A DNA stretch of 64,000 nt from Enterobacter mori LMG 25706 (GCF_000211415.1 NZ_GL890778.1:1-64000), one strand, 5' to 3'. Positions 11,909 to 21,779 are shown, counted from the first letter of the stretch. Numbers and translations are program-made. Notes: generated by a model not told the origin, from the sequence alone.

Positions 11909-13606
11909 CTATGGCATCAGGGATATCGGTGCATGAACGGGGGTGCGTTCATTCGGCACGTAAAACGCGATTTCTGTGCCCGGCTCCAGGCGATGAATGT
12001 GCAGCCCGTCGCCGTACAGCAGTTTGACCCGGTGGTGGACATTCAAAAGGCCAATCTTATTGCCCGGCATTTCGTTGGATTCCACGCGTTCAATAACCTT
12101 TGGGTCGATACCGTGGCCGGTATCGCGCACCGCAATGCGCACGCGATTCCCGCTCTCGGTCACGCTAATGGTCACGACGCCTTTGCCTTTGCACGGCTGA
12201 ATTCCGTGGACAATGGCGTTTTCCACCAGCGGCTGGATCAGCAGGCTTGGGATCACGCAGTTGACCTCCTCATCAATATCGTAAATGACGGTGAGCTTAT
12301 CGCCAAAGCGGGCCTGCTCGATCGCGATGTAATCTTTGATTTGATAAAGCTCTTTTTTGATGTCGATCTGCTCGTCATCTTTCAATTCAATGTTGTAGCG
12401 CAGATAGCGTGACAGGTTGAAAATCAGCTGGCGGGCGGTGTCCGGATTAAGGCGAATGGAGGAGGAGATGGCGTTCAGCGCGTTAAACAGGAAATGAGGA
12501 TTAATTTTACTTTGCAGCGCGCGTAGCTCTGCCTTATTTGCCATTTCGCGCAGCTGCTCCGCGCGCGAAACTTCCAGCTGAGTTGAGATGATTTGCGACA
12601 GACCAATCGCCATTTCCTGCAATGAGGAGGTGATCTGGTGCGCATGGCAGTAGTAAATCTTCAGCGTGCCCGTGACGACCCCTTTCTCCCATAAGGGGAT
12701 CACCAGCATGGAATGTATTTCGGGCGTCCTGTGGGCTTCATCATTATTTTTAATGCTGATTTCACCGTAGTTGATCGCCTGTCGGGTGGTTGGGCTGATG
12801 GTGTCGTCGTTGTCACGATAGTTGTGCTCCCCGACGCCCACGTAGGCCAGCACGTGGTCGATATTGGTGATGGCGACGGCATCGGCGTGAATATCGCGAC
12901 GGATGATATCGCAGACCTGGCGTAAAGACTCAGCGTTAACGTGGCGGAACAGCGGCAGCGTTTTGTTGGCAATATCGAGTGCCAGCTTGGCCTGACGCGC
13001 GGCGCTGGCCTCTTTTTCCCCTTCGACACTCTGCACCAGCAGGACAATAAAGCCGATGCACACGCTGCCGAGGATCATCGGAATACCGATTTTCGAAACA
13101 ATATCCAGCCCAAGAGCGGTCGTGGGTGCCCACACCACAACCAAAATCATGGTCAAGGTTTCACACACCATGCCCGCGATGATCCCGGCGCGCCAGTGCT
13201 GTTTTTTAGGGAATTTGCGGTTAATCCAGCCGGACAGGATCCCGGCGATAATGCTGGTTATAAAGCACGGAATAGCCGTCACGCCGCCGATATCAATCAA
13301 ATAGCGGTGTGTGCCGGCAATCAATCCGGTGATCACCCCAACCCAGGGGCCAAACAGTATCCCACCTGACATCACGGCGATAATGCGCACGTTGACCAGC
13401 GACCCTTCGACAGGCACTCCGGACCAGGTGCTGAAAAGGGCAAACATTGAAAAGATGGCGGTTACGGCCAGCAGTTCTTTTGGCGAGTGCGCTGACTTGT
13501 GCAGAAGCTCGCGGAACAGGCGAATGCGAATGAGGAAAAACAGACAAATCAGCATTAGCGCTGCGCGATCAAATACCGCCAGCAGCATATCGAATATTTC
13601 GTGCAC
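11909..13606 (-). CDS. ypdA: Pyruvate-sensing histidine kinase YpdA (PyrS), LytS type
   Basis: Inner-membrane sensor kinase of 565 residues. Residues 1-205 are a 5TM-Lyt sensor with about six hydrophobic helices (first at about 10-27). A GAF domain covers about 215-345. The kinase domain starts near 360 with the phosphoacceptor block [12 protein letters not shown], followed by the ATPase motifs [17 protein letters not shown] and DTGHGI...[11 protein letters not shown]. The start codon is GTG at 13606 with an AGG-type ribosome site, at the same place as in E. coli YpdA. It is transcribed before ypdB. Confidence 0.95.
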   Translation of the reverse strand: MHEIFDMLLAVFDRAALMLICLFFLIRIRLFRELLHKSAHSPKELLAVTAIFSMFALFSTWSGVPVEGSLVNVRIIAVMSGGILFGPWVGVITGLIAGTHRYLIDIGGVTAIPCFITSIIAGILSGWINRKFPKKQHWRAGIIAGMVCETLTMILVVVWAPTTALGLDIVSKIGIPMILGSVCIGFIVLLVQSVEGEKEASAARQAKLALDIANKTLPLFRHVNAESLRQVCDIIRRDIHADAVAITNIDHVLAYVGVGEHNYRDNDDTISPTTRQAINYGEISIKNNDEAHRTPEIHSMLVIPLWEKGVVTGTLKIYYCHAHQITSSLQEMAIGLSQIISTQLEVSRAEQLREMANKAELRALQSKINPHFLFNALNAISSSIRLNPDTARQLIFNLSRYLRYNIELKDDEQIDIKKELYQIKDYIAIEQARFGDKLTVIYDIDEEVNCVIPSLLIQPLVENAIVHGIQPCKGKGVVTISVTESGNRVRIAVRDTGHGIDPKVIERVESNEMPGNKIGLLNVHHRVKLLYGDGLHIHRLEPGTEIAFYVPNERTPVHAPISLMP

Positions 13607-13993
13607 AAGTGAACCTGGAGAATCGGGAAAGAACCATGATAAAAAACCTGGCGCGTATTGACCAGCTATCCGTCAGGTTTATCAAATGAGGAAAAACCAC
13701 ATTTTACAAAGGGGATTATTCGGAAAGTTCTTCAGTCCGGCTGAATTGTTCTGAACGAAGCGCAGCGAGGTAATGGTTATGATAACACCATGTTAAATAA
13801 CAGGTATTAAAAAAACATTTTACGTCATCAGCCTTCCGCTTTTAGCGACAGCAGGGTTCCTGTTTTAACGCGATATCTTTTTTTTACTTTCCCTCTCGAC
13901 AGCATGTTTTTTTTCAGGTTATTTTCTAAGCACGCCACATCGGTGGCAGCGTCGCTCGGACGGTCCGGGCGCTAACGTTAATCTGAGGAATCT
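13607..13993. other. Divergent intergenic region ypdA-alaC
   Basis: This 387-base region must hold the promoters of ypdA and alaC. It has an A/T-rich stretch at about 13780-13920. I see no ORF, RNA gene or clear operator in it. Confidence 0.5.
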
Positions 13994-15229
13994 ATGGCTG
14001 AATTCAGTCCTGAACGCCGTTTCACGCGTATCGATCGTCTCCCCCCTTATGTTTTCAATATCACTGCTGAGCTGAAGATGGCTGCGCGTCGGCGCGGCGA
14101 AGATATCATCGATTTCAGCATGGGCAACCCTGACGGCCCAACGCCGCCACATATTGTTGAGAAACTCTGTACAGTTGCCCAGCGCCCGGATACGCATGGT
14201 TACTCAACGTCTCGCGGTATTCCTCGATTACGTCGTGCCATTTCCCGCTGGTACCAGGATCGCTATCAGGTGGACATCGATCCTGAAAGTGAAGCCATTG
14301 TCACCATTGGCTCGAAAGAAGGGCTGGCACACCTGATGCTGGCGACGCTGGATCACGGTGATACCGTGCTGGTGCCAAACCCCAGCTATCCGATCCATAT
14401 CTACGGTGCGGTGATTGCTGGCGCGCAGGTTCGCTCTGTGCCGCTGGTGGAAGGCGTAGACTTCTTTAACGAACTGGAACGCGCGATTCGTGAAAGCTAC
14501 CCGAAACCAAAGATGATGATCCTCGGTTTCCCGTCGAACCCAACGGCCCAGTGCGTTGAGCTCGAATTCTTCGAGAAAGTGGTCGCCCTGGCAAAACGTT
14601 ACGACGTGCTGGTGGTTCACGATCTCGCCTATGCGGATATTGTCTACGACGGTTGGAAGGCGCCTTCCATTATGCAGGTGCCGGGCGCACGCGATGTGGC
14701 GGTCGAGTTCTTCACGCTGCCGAAAAGTTACAACATGGCGGGTTGGCGCATTGGCTTTATGGTGGGTAATAAGACGCTGGTAAATGCGCTGGCGCGTATT
14801 AAGAGTTACCACGACTACGGCACATTTACGCCGCTACAAGTTGCTGCAATTGCTGCGCTTGAAGGCGATCAGCAGTGTGTACAGGATATTGCTGCCCAGT
14901 ATAAGCGGCGTCGCGATGTGCTGGTGAAAGGTCTGCATGAAGCGGGCTGGATGGTGGAAATGCCGAAGGCGTCCATGTACGTCTGGGCTAAAATTCCTGA
15001 GCCCTATGCGGCAATGGGGTCGCTGGAGTTTGCCAAGAAGCTCCTGCAGGATGCGAAGGTGTGCGTCTCGCCGGGCATCGGGTTTGGCGATTATGGCGAT
15101 ACTCACGTGCGGTTTGCGTTGATTGAAAACAGCGACCGCATTCGTCAGGCGGTCAGGGGGATTAAGAGCATGTTCCGGGCTGACGGGCTTCTCTCATCAA
15201 AAAATGTGGCTGAACTGCCCGAAACCTGA
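13994..15229 (+). CDS. alaC: Glutamate-pyruvate aminotransferase AlaC
   Basis: PLP-dependent class I/II aminotransferase making alanine from pyruvate and glutamate in the cytoplasm. The 411 residues carry the family blocks MGNPDG (substrate), [28 protein letters not shown] (PLP ring Asp and Tyr) and the PLP Lys in [15 protein letters not shown] (about residue 243). Close match to E. coli AlaC (YfdZ). AGGA precedes the ATG at ribosome-site distance. A strong terminator follows the gene. Confidence 0.96.
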   Translation: MAEFSPERRFTRIDRLPPYVFNITAELKMAARRRGEDIIDFSMGNPDGPTPPHIVEKLCTVAQRPDTHGYSTSRGIPRLRRAISRWYQDRYQVDIDPESEAIVTIGSKEGLAHLMLATLDHGDTVLVPNPSYPIHIYGAVIAGAQVRSVPLVEGVDFFNELERAIRESYPKPKMMILGFPSNPTAQCVELEFFEKVVALAKRYDVLVVHDLAYADIVYDGWKAPSIMQVPGARDVAVEFFTLPKSYNMAGWRIGFMVGNKTLVNALARIKSYHDYGTFTPLQVAAIAALEGDQQCVQDIAAQYKRRRDVLVKGLHEAGWMVEMPKASMYVWAKIPEPYAAMGSLEFAKKLLQDAKVCVSPGIGFGDYGDTHVRFALIENSDRIRQAVRGIKSMFRADGLLSSKNVAELPET

Positions 15230-15235
15230 CGACAC

Positions 15236-15268
15236 AAAAAAACAGGCGCCTTGAGCGCCTGTTTTTTT
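15236..15268. terminator. Terminator after alaC
   Basis: Stem ACAGGCGC / GCGCCTGT flanked by A and T runs. It can also serve ypdK on the opposite strand. Confidence 0.92.
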
Positions 15269-15284
15269 GACTGCATGTTCTTTG

Positions 15285-15356
15285 CTAGATCATCAGGGCA
15301 AAGGTTCCGGCCCAGACTAAAACAATCACCGAAATGCCCATAAAGAAATATTTCAC
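15285..15356 (-). CDS. ypdK: Small membrane protein YpdK (23 residues)
   Basis: A 24-codon reading frame, GTG start to TAG stop, encoding a 23-residue hydrophobic peptide beginning (M)KYFFMGISVIVLVW and ending AGTFALMI. It differs at only three positions or so from the E. coli small protein YpdK as I remember it. GGAG lies 9 bases before the GTG. It is a single predicted membrane helix, located between alaC and lpxP exactly as in E. coli. An ATG 8 bases upstream is in another frame and is not used. Function is unknown. Confidence 0.8.
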   Translation of the reverse strand: MKYFFMGISVIVLVWAGTFALMI

Positions 15357-15675
15357 GTTTCATCACTCCGCGTATCTTGTGGTACGCATTCAAAAACAGA
15401 GTCCACCTGATTATAGAGAGTTGAAATCGGGCTAAAACGGAAATCGGAATTATCCCGCTACGCCTCAGACTCCACCTCAGAATTCTGCGCTTCCCATTGT
15501 CAGACGGCGCTAATGTACGCCTAAAAATGGGGGGTGACAAGTGGGATTTTTCTAAATACTTTCCGATACTTACGAGTGTCGTGGAACGGCGACAGTTTGA
15601 TTTCAGTACGCAATAAATTCCCGTTGAGCGACGCAGAAAAAAGACGGTTACTCAGGGTAATTACAGGTGATTGAA
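15357..15675. other. Intergenic region ypdK-lpxP
   Basis: About 320 bases with no ORF that I can support. It should hold the ypdK promoter. No operator or RNA gene is recognised. Confidence 0.4.
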
Positions 15676-15704
15676 AAGGTTAGTTTCTTAGCGAAACTAA
15701 CCTT
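15676..15704 (-). terminator. Terminator of lpxP
   Basis: Perfect 12-pair stem AAGGTTAGTTTC / GAAACTAACCTT with a 5-base loop, starting 9 bases after the lpxP stop and followed by TTTTC in the reading direction of lpxP. Confidence 0.85.
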
Positions 15705-15713
15705 CTGGAAGGC

Positions 15714-16631
15714 TTAGATATAGAGAGAGGCTTCGCCCAGCGGACGGGTTTTGAAGCGGCGGTGCATCCACAAATACTGCTCAGGTGCACGCATGATCTC
15801 GAACTCGATAACCTTGTTGATAAAGGTCGCGGCTTCACACTCATTTTCCGGGTAGTTCGCCATTTCCGGGGAGATGTGCAAGCGATAACCCGATTTATCC
15901 GCTTTTCTGACCATCGTTACGGTCAGCATAGCGGCACCAGAAAGGCGTGAAATCACAAAGGTGCCATTGGTCGTGGCAACGTCTTTAACGGCGAAGAAAG
16001 GCGCGAAGCTACTGCCTTTACGGCCATAATCCTGATCGGGTGCAAACCAGACGGCCTCACCTTTTTTCAGTGCACCGACCATGCCGCGCAGATTGTTACG
16101 GCTGATCATCGCCTTGTTTGAGCGCATACGGCCGCGAGTCTGAACCCACTCCATCAGCGCGCTGTTGTGCGGACGGTAGGTTGCCATCATCGGCTGGCAA
16201 AGCCCCATCACGCGTCCACCGAGTTCGAGAGACATAAAGTGAACCCCGACGACCATCACGCCCCGATTCTGCGCCTGGGCACGCTTCAGGTTATCCAGAC
16301 CTTCTACATCAAACCATTTACGCACGCGTTCATCAGGCCAGAACCAGGCCATACCGGTTTCCAGCAATGCCATGCCGATAGATTTAAAGTTTTCAGCGAT
16401 CAGCTTTTCGCGCTGCTGCGCATTGTAGTGCGGGAAGCAAAGTTCAAGATTTTTACGTGCGATAGACTCGCGACGTTTAAGGAAATAGCGCGATGCGCTG
16501 CCGAGTCTTGAGCCCAGTATGCGGATCACCGGGTAAGGAAGCTGGACCAGCAACCAAAGCACGCCAAGACCAAACCATGTAAACCAGTAACGCGGGTGCA
16601 AGAACGCGCGTTTGAATGAGGATTCAGACAA
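15714..16631 (-). CDS. lpxP: Kdo2-lipid IVA palmitoleoyltransferase LpxP
   Basis: Inner-membrane acyltransferase that in E. coli adds palmitoleate instead of laurate to Kdo2-lipid IVA in the cold, keeping the outer membrane fluid. The 305 residues have one N-terminal hydrophobic segment (about 15-35), the catalytic HX4E motif HFMSLE (about residues 130-135) and the conserved blocks KAMISRNNLRGM, FAPDQDYGRKGSSF and YLWMHRRFKTRP. The best start is a TTG at 16631; no ATG or GTG lies upstream in frame before a stop, and the alignment with E. coli LpxP begins there. It diverges from dosC. Confidence 0.93.
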   Translation of the reverse strand: MSESSFKRAFLHPRYWFTWFGLGVLWLLVQLPYPVIRILGSRLGSASRYFLKRRESIARKNLELCFPHYNAQQREKLIAENFKSIGMALLETGMAWFWPDERVRKWFDVEGLDNLKRAQAQNRGVMVVGVHFMSLELGGRVMGLCQPMMATYRPHNSALMEWVQTRGRMRSNKAMISRNNLRGMVGALKKGEAVWFAPDQDYGRKGSSFAPFFAVKDVATTNGTFVISRLSGAAMLTVTMVRKADKSGYRLHISPEMANYPENECEAATFINKVIEFEIMRAPEQYLWMHRRFKTRPLGEASLYI

Positions 16632-16900
16632 ATTAGAGGAACCTTTGTAAAACCGGTAAAAGTAACGCGCTTAGCGATACCACGTGCCTATTAGACCGTA
16701 GTGCAAGGTCATGGTTGCAGGCTTTACCGATCTTTACGGCGTTACCTGGCCATAGCTGACATTGGATGGGCGGCATAATGTAGCACCCTTATAGGTTATG
16801 TGCTATTACTCGTTTTTGATTAAAAAAGCGGCGATTACCGAGAGGCTTGATTTTGCTATTGTTATAAATGAGCGAAAGTCACTCTTTTGAGGGCGTTACG

Positions 16901-18280
16901 ATGGATACATATCTGCAAACGGTGAAAGATGAGTGGGTGCAACTGATCAATGAAACTGAGCCACATATTCATCAAGTTACCGCCCAACTTGCCAGCGAGC
17001 ATGCCACTGTTCTGATTGCTGAGTTCTATCGTGTTGTTCTGGCCGATCCTATTGTTGCTGAGTTTTTGACTACTGAACAGGTGGAAAGACAATTGCAGGA
17101 AGCGCTGCGTCGGTGGCTGGTTGATGTTCTCTCCTGTCAGGTTGGGCAGGTTGAGGAGCAGATACGCGCCCAGCAGCGTGCTGCAGATGTGCATGCCCGT
17201 ATCGGCATCTCTGTCGACCTGGTCGAAATGGGTTTCAGGGTGCTGAAAAAATTGCTGTTACCCATCATTAACGCCACGCCCCATCCCTCTGACGTGAAGC
17301 TTAGCGTTTATCACTACGCCATTAACAGTATCGATCTGGCGATGGAGGTGATGTCGCGTGCGTATGTCTTCAGCGAGAACAATGCGGCGAAAGAGGATGA
17401 AAACTACCGGATTTTCTCGCTGATGGAGAATGCGGAAGAAGAGAAGGAGCGTCAGACCGCTGCGCTGCTGACCTGGGAAATGACGCTGCTCTATAAGGTG
17501 ATGTTAGATACCAGCATAGGCAACAGCCGACCGCTCGGGCAATCAGATTTTGGGCTGTGGTTTAGCCATAAAGGACGTCACTATTTCAGCGGTATTGCCG
17601 AAGCAGGGCATATCTCCCGTCTTATTCAGGAGTTTGACGAGGCGTTTAATGAGGTTCGCCAGGCTGACGATGCGCTTCGTGACAGGTCACGGCAGGGCAA
17701 ATTTTTGCGGCAGGTGCGTAACACCCTCTCGCAAATCGTTACCCTGCTGCGTGAGCTGTTTGATGAGGTTTCCCGCCATGAGGTGGGAATGGACGTGCTC
17801 ACCCGACTGCTGAACCGTCGCTTCCTGCCGACCATTTTTAAACGTGAAATCACCCATGCCACCCGCGCCGGTACGCCGCTGTCGGCGCTACTGATCGATG
17901 TTGATAAATTCAAGCAAATCAATGATACCTGGGGCCACAATACGGGTGATGAAATCCTGCGAAAAGTGGCGGGTGCGTTTTATGACAATGTTCGCACCTG
18001 CGACTACGTATTTCGCTACGGTGGTGATGAGTTTTTAATTGTGCTGACGGAAATCACCGAAGCTGACGCACTGCGTATCGCAGAACGGATCCGCAAGCGT
18101 GTAGAAAAAATTAAGGTTAGCTCCCCGACCGGCGAGGCGATCTCTCTTTCCCTTTCAATCGGGGCGGCGATGTTCAATGGGCATCCTGACTACGAACGTC
18201 TGATACAGGCAGCGGATGAAGCGCTGTATGGTGCAAAACGACGCGGGCGGAACTGTGTAGAGTTGTGGAAAATGCAGTGA
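16901..18280 (+). CDS. dosC: Globin-coupled oxygen-sensing diguanylate cyclase DosC
   Basis: Soluble enzyme making c-di-GMP from GTP under control of O2 bound to haem. With the start at 16901 it has 459 residues. Residues 1-155 are a sensor globin with proximal haem ligand His98 and distal-pocket Tyr43, Gln60 and Leu65, all at the numbers of E. coli DosC. Residues about 160-290 are the linking region. The GGDEF domain (about 295-459) has the active signature GGDEF in FRYGGDEFLIV and LLIDVDKFKQINDTWGH; the RxxD inhibitory site reads RTCD. GAGGGC before the ATG and alignment to MEMYFKRMKDEW support the start. The partner phosphodiesterase gene dosP is not adjacent, unlike in E. coli. Confidence 0.93.
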   Translation: MDTYLQTVKDEWVQLINETEPHIHQVTAQLASEHATVLIAEFYRVVLADPIVAEFLTTEQVERQLQEALRRWLVDVLSCQVGQVEEQIRAQQRAADVHARIGISVDLVEMGFRVLKKLLLPIINATPHPSDVKLSVYHYAINSIDLAMEVMSRAYVFSENNAAKEDENYRIFSLMENAEEEKERQTAALLTWEMTLLYKVMLDTSIGNSRPLGQSDFGLWFSHKGRHYFSGIAEAGHISRLIQEFDEAFNEVRQADDALRDRSRQGKFLRQVRNTLSQIVTLLRELFDEVSRHEVGMDVLTRLLNRRFLPTIFKREITHATRAGTPLSALLIDVDKFKQINDTWGHNTGDEILRKVAGAFYDNVRTCDYVFRYGGDEFLIVLTEITEADALRIAERIRKRVEKIKVSSPTGEAISLSLSIGAAMFNGHPDYERLIQAADEALYGAKRRGRNCVELWKMQ

Positions 18281-18306
18281 TTTTATGAAGTCAGGAAGAA
18301 CGAAAG

Positions 18307-18378
18307 TGTCCCCTGCAGGAATCGAACCTGCAACTAGCCCTTAGGAGGGGCTCGTTATATCCATTTAACTAAGGGGAC
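18307..18378 (-). tRNA. argW: tRNA-Arg (anticodon CCT), no encoded CCA
   Basis: A 72-base cloverleaf on the minus strand: acceptor GTCCCCT/AGGGGAC, D arm GTTA..TAAC, anticodon stem AGCCC/GGGCT with loop CTCCTAA (anticodon CCT), T arm GCAGG-TTCGATT-CCTGC, discriminator A. The three bases after the discriminator are CTT, so CCA must be added after transcription. The 3' end faces dosC. Position beside yfdC and mlaA matches argW of E. coli, a known phage attachment site. Confidence 0.93.
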
Positions 18379-18453
18379 GAGGCGGCACGAGTATAGCGTT
18401 ATTTACACTTTGCGTTAAGCGCATTGCCGCCTGACTGCTCAAAGAGTCACCAT

Positions 18454-19383
18454 TCAGGTCGATTTTTTTGCCGATTTTTCATTATCTTCCTGCGCCTTGA
18501 GCTCGGCCTTACGCTTGTTTGACATATCATTGCGGATTTGAGCGTGGCTCAACAGCGCGAAGATAAAGGTCCCGCCGCAAATATTGCCCGCCAGCGTCGG
18601 CAGTGCGAACGGCCAGAAGAAATCGCTCCAGTGTAGCGTGCCATTAAAGACCAGATAGAGAATTTCAACGGTACCTACCACGATGTGCGTGGTATCGGCG
18701 AGCGCAATCAGCCAGGTCATCAGGATGATCACCACAATTTTTGCGCTGCCTGCCGAGGGGAACATCCACACCATGGTGGCGATGATCCAGCCGGAGATAA
18801 TCGCATTCGAGAACATCTCTAAGGGCGTGTTTTTCATCACATCCATGCCAATTTTTACAAACGCATCCCGGGTGGGCTCATCAAATATCGGCATATACTC
18901 AAAGGCCCAGGCTGCGATGCCTGTACCAATGATATTCCCAAGCAATACCACGCTCCAGAGCCGCATCAGCAAGCCGAAATTGCCCAGGGTAGGGTTTTGC
19001 ATCACGGGCAGCACGGCGGTGACGGTGTTTTCAGTAAAGAGCTGCTGGCGCGCCATGATGACGATGATAAAGCCGAAGGTGTAGCCAAGATTTTCCAGTA
19101 AAAAGCCACCCGGCACGCCCTCCAGCTGGACATGAAATATGCCTTTGGCCAGCAGTGACGCACCCATCGAGAGACCCGCAGCAATCGCCGACCAGAACAG
19201 GGCCATGGCATCGCGTTCCATCTCCTTTTCACCATCCTGGCGTATATGTTCGTGGATCGCCATCGCACGGGAGGGCAGGCGATCTTCGTCAATTTCTATC
19301 TTCTCGCCACGCTCTTTTTCCTCACTCTCAATTTCTACGTCCTCATTGTTCTTGCCAATTTTTTCTTCGCCCACTTCTTTCAT
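18454..19383 (-). CDS. yfdC: Formate/nitrite transporter family protein YfdC
   Basis: Inner-membrane protein of the FNT family, 309 residues, substrate unknown. The first 60 residues are highly charged (Glu/Lys rich) and cytoplasmic; six membrane helices follow from about 60 to 285, with FNT-like segments GASLLAKGIF, LFTENTVTAVLPV and LGNIIGTGIAAW and the second-half GNICGGTFIFALLSHAQ. The C-terminal tail is charged again. AGGAG is placed 5 bases before the ATG. Close to E. coli YfdC. Confidence 0.93.
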   Translation of the reverse strand: MKEVGEEKIGKNNEDVEIESEEKERGEKIEIDEDRLPSRAMAIHEHIRQDGEKEMERDAMALFWSAIAAGLSMGASLLAKGIFHVQLEGVPGGFLLENLGYTFGFIIVIMARQQLFTENTVTAVLPVMQNPTLGNFGLLMRLWSVVLLGNIIGTGIAAWAFEYMPIFDEPTRDAFVKIGMDVMKNTPLEMFSNAIISGWIIATMVWMFPSAGSAKIVVIILMTWLIALADTTHIVVGTVEILYLVFNGTLHWSDFFWPFALPTLAGNICGGTFIFALLSHAQIRNDMSNKRKAELKAQEDNEKSAKKST

Positions 19384-19698
19384 AACCGCTCCTGGAGGAT
19401 GAACTTTCTTTAAAGCGTAGCGGCTTTTATCGTGATGCCTGTGGGGATGCTCTTAAATTGGTGGCAATGGCAACAAAGGTGATACATCTCTTTCAAAGAC
19501 ATTATAAAATTGCCAGCGAAACGAATTCCTAAAGCCAGGCTATGCTGAGATCAGAGTGACGCTGGTTACTGCCCGTAATTGTGCTCATAGACATCGGGAA
19601 ACGTGCTGTTACAATCACTTGCACGTTTTCATACGGAGCGACAGATGCTCCGTTACGGATGGCAATCAACGATAGCCATACTGAACAGGGAGATAATT
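19384..19698. other. Divergent intergenic region yfdC-mlaA
   Basis: 315 bases that should carry both promoters. No ORF, RNA gene or recognisable operator is seen. Confidence 0.4.
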
Positions 19699-20451
19699 AT
19701 GAAACTTCGGCTGTCGGCGCTTGCACTGGGCGCGACGATGCTTGTGGGCTGCGCCAGCTCCGGGGAGCAAACGGGACGCTCCGATCCTCTTGAAGGATTT
19801 AACCGCTCGATGTACAGCTTCAACTATAACGTGCTGGATCCGTATGTGGTCCGCCCGGTAGCGGTGGCATGGCGCGATTATGTTCCACAACCTGCGCGTA
19901 ATGGATTAAGCAATTTCACCAGTAACCTGGAAGAGCCTGCGGTGATGGTGAACTATTTCCTGCAAGGTGACCCGTATCAGGGGATGGTGCACTTTACGCG
20001 CTTCTTCCTGAACTCCCTGCTGGGTATGGGCGGCTTCATTGATGTCGCTGGCATGGCAAACACAAAACTGCAGCGTGAACAGCCGCACCGTTTCGGCAGC
20101 ACGCTGGGGCATTACGGCGTAGGTTATGGTCCGTATGTGCATCTGCCGTTCTATGGCAGTTTCACCGTGCGTGATGATGGCGGCGATATGGTGGATACGC
20201 TGTATCCTGTGCTGTCATGGCTGACCTGGCCGCTGTCGATTGGTAAGTGGACGGTGGAAGGGATCGAAACGCGTGCGCAACTGCTGGACTCTGACGGTCT
20301 GCTGCGCCAGTCTTCCGATCCGTATATCATGGTGCGTGAGGCGTACTTCCAGAACCATGACTTCATCGCCAATGGCGGCAAGCTTAAGCCGGAAGATAAT
20401 CCGAACGCGAAAGCCATCGAGAATGAACTAAAAGATATCGATTCGGAATAA
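19699..20451 (+). CDS. mlaA: Outer-membrane lipid asymmetry lipoprotein MlaA
   Basis: Outer-membrane component of the Mla phospholipid transport system; it removes misplaced phospholipid from the outer leaflet and hands it to periplasmic MlaC. The ATG at 19699 gives 250 residues with a lipoprotein signal and lipobox LVGC (Cys18). The body carries MlaA blocks DPLEGFNRSMYSFNYNVLD, VRPVAVAW, FFLNSLLGMGGFIDVA and HYGVGYGPYVHLPFYG. GGGAGA precedes the start. The longer frame upstream lacks a ribosome site and would bury the signal peptide. Confidence 0.96.
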   Translation: MKLRLSALALGATMLVGCASSGEQTGRSDPLEGFNRSMYSFNYNVLDPYVVRPVAVAWRDYVPQPARNGLSNFTSNLEEPAVMVNYFLQGDPYQGMVHFTRFFLNSLLGMGGFIDVAGMANTKLQREQPHRFGSTLGHYGVGYGPYVHLPFYGSFTVRDDGGDMVDTLYPVLSWLTWPLSIGKWTVEGIETRAQLLDSDGLLRQSSDPYIMVREAYFQNHDFIANGGKLKPEDNPNAKAIENELKDIDSE

Positions 20452-20453
20452 AT

Positions 20454-20484
20454 AAAAAAGGTGAGCGATGCTCACCTTTTTTGA
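20454..20484. terminator. Bidirectional terminator between mlaA and fadL
   Basis: Stem AAAAAAGGTGAGC / GCTCACCTTTTTT with a GAT loop between the two converging genes. Confidence 0.92.
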
Positions 20485-20495
20485 TCCCTGCGCGA

Positions 20496-21779
20496 TTAGA
20501 ACGCGTAGTTGAAGTTGGTACCGAACAGCCAGGCTTTACCTTCAGAGGTGAACTCGTAAGGGCCTTCCTGGAACGTCACTTTCTGACCGTGCATATAAGA
20601 AACGCCAGCGTCGACTGACGCATTCTCGTTGAATGCATAGGTTGCACCAGCACTCAGCCAGAAGCGGTCCTGATCCGGGATGGAGATGGAGCGCTTATCA
20701 GCCGGAACCGGGCTATCATCAAACGCGATACCGGTACGGAACGTCCAGTTGTCGTCCATATAGTAGGTTGTACCCAGCGCAATACGGTATGCGTCGTGGA
20801 AACTTTCGTCCTTATAGAACAGCGTCTGACCATTGGTGCCGGTCGCTTTCAACTCTTCGAACTGACTCCAGCTGGTGTATGCCAGGCTATAGTGAATAGC
20901 CCATTGTGGTGCGACGCGGTTGTAACCGGAGACTTCCCACATTTCTGGCAGATGCAGTGACAGTGAACCTGGTACGGTCTGGTTTGACGTGCCCCACGGG
21001 ATGGTGGTGCCTGCACCCGGAACCATGCCGTTTACAGGGCTCAGGATGCCGCTTTTGTAATCGCCATCGAAATCAATTTTCACTTCTGAGCGATAGGTCA
21101 GACCCCAGCGGTTATTTTTGTCCAGCTCATACAGAATACCCGCGTTCCAGCCGTAGCCCCACTCATCGCCCTTCAGGCTGGCGATCTTGTTGCTGTTTTT
21201 CGGCAGAGCGGCAGTTTGTTCACCGGTATAGCGCTCAATTTTGGCATCAGCGTAGACGGCATCAAAGCCCAGGCCGAAGCTCCAGTTGTCATTGAGACGA
21301 TACGCGCCGCTCAGGTTCAGGTTGAGGGTAGTTAAATCGGTTTTGCCCCCATATTCGCCTGCCGGGTAATTGTTATTGAACTCGGTTGCCAGACCATAGT
21401 TAGAGGTGACTGACGCACCCCAACCAAATTGTTCATTAATCGGCGCAACGAAGTGCAGGTTAGGTACCCACGCTGTCGGCGCGATGTTATCCGCTTTCAG
21501 GCTCGCGCCGGTGAAAGGCGATTTGCCGGAAATATTGACATCAGGATCGATGTAAACCGCACCAGCAGAGAAGGTCGGGCGATCGAACATCATGATAAGC
21601 GCAGGGTTACGACTTGCGTTACCTGCGTCATCAGCAATAGCGCCTTCCCCGGAATATGCACGGCCAAGGCCAGAGGAAGAAAATTCGTTTAACTGGAAGC
21701 CCGCTGACCAGGCGGACGTTGAGACGATTGCCACTGCGACTGCCAGCGCAGTCTTTTTGAACAGGGTTTTCTGGCTCAT
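20496..21779 (-). CDS. fadL: Long-chain fatty acid outer-membrane transporter FadL
   Basis: Beta-barrel porin-like channel for long-chain fatty acids. The 427 residues start with a signal peptide (cut after SAWSA, about residue 25), then the plug region [34 protein letters not shown]. It ends in the barrel signature ...FNYAF with a terminal Phe. Compared with E. coli FadL (446 residues with signal) it is shorter, mostly because one surface segment near residue 190 is cut down. Starts at the second ATG, as in E. coli, with GAGG 8 bases ahead. FadR-like sites lie upstream. Confidence 0.96.
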   Translation of the reverse strand: MSQKTLFKKTALAVAVAIVSTSAWSAGFQLNEFSSSGLGRAYSGEGAIADDAGNASRNPALIMMFDRPTFSAGAVYIDPDVNISGKSPFTGASLKADNIAPTAWVPNLHFVAPINEQFGWGASVTSNYGLATEFNNNYPAGEYGGKTDLTTLNLNLSGAYRLNDNWSFGLGFDAVYADAKIERYTGEQTAALPKNSNKIASLKGDEWGYGWNAGILYELDKNNRWGLTYRSEVKIDFDGDYKSGILSPVNGMVPGAGTTIPWGTSNQTVPGSLSLHLPEMWEVSGYNRVAPQWAIHYSLAYTSWSQFEELKATGTNGQTLFYKDESFHDAYRIALGTTYYMDDNWTFRTGIAFDDSPVPADKRSISIPDQDRFWLSAGATYAFNENASVDAGVSYMHGQKVTFQEGPYEFTSEGKAWLFGTNFNYAF

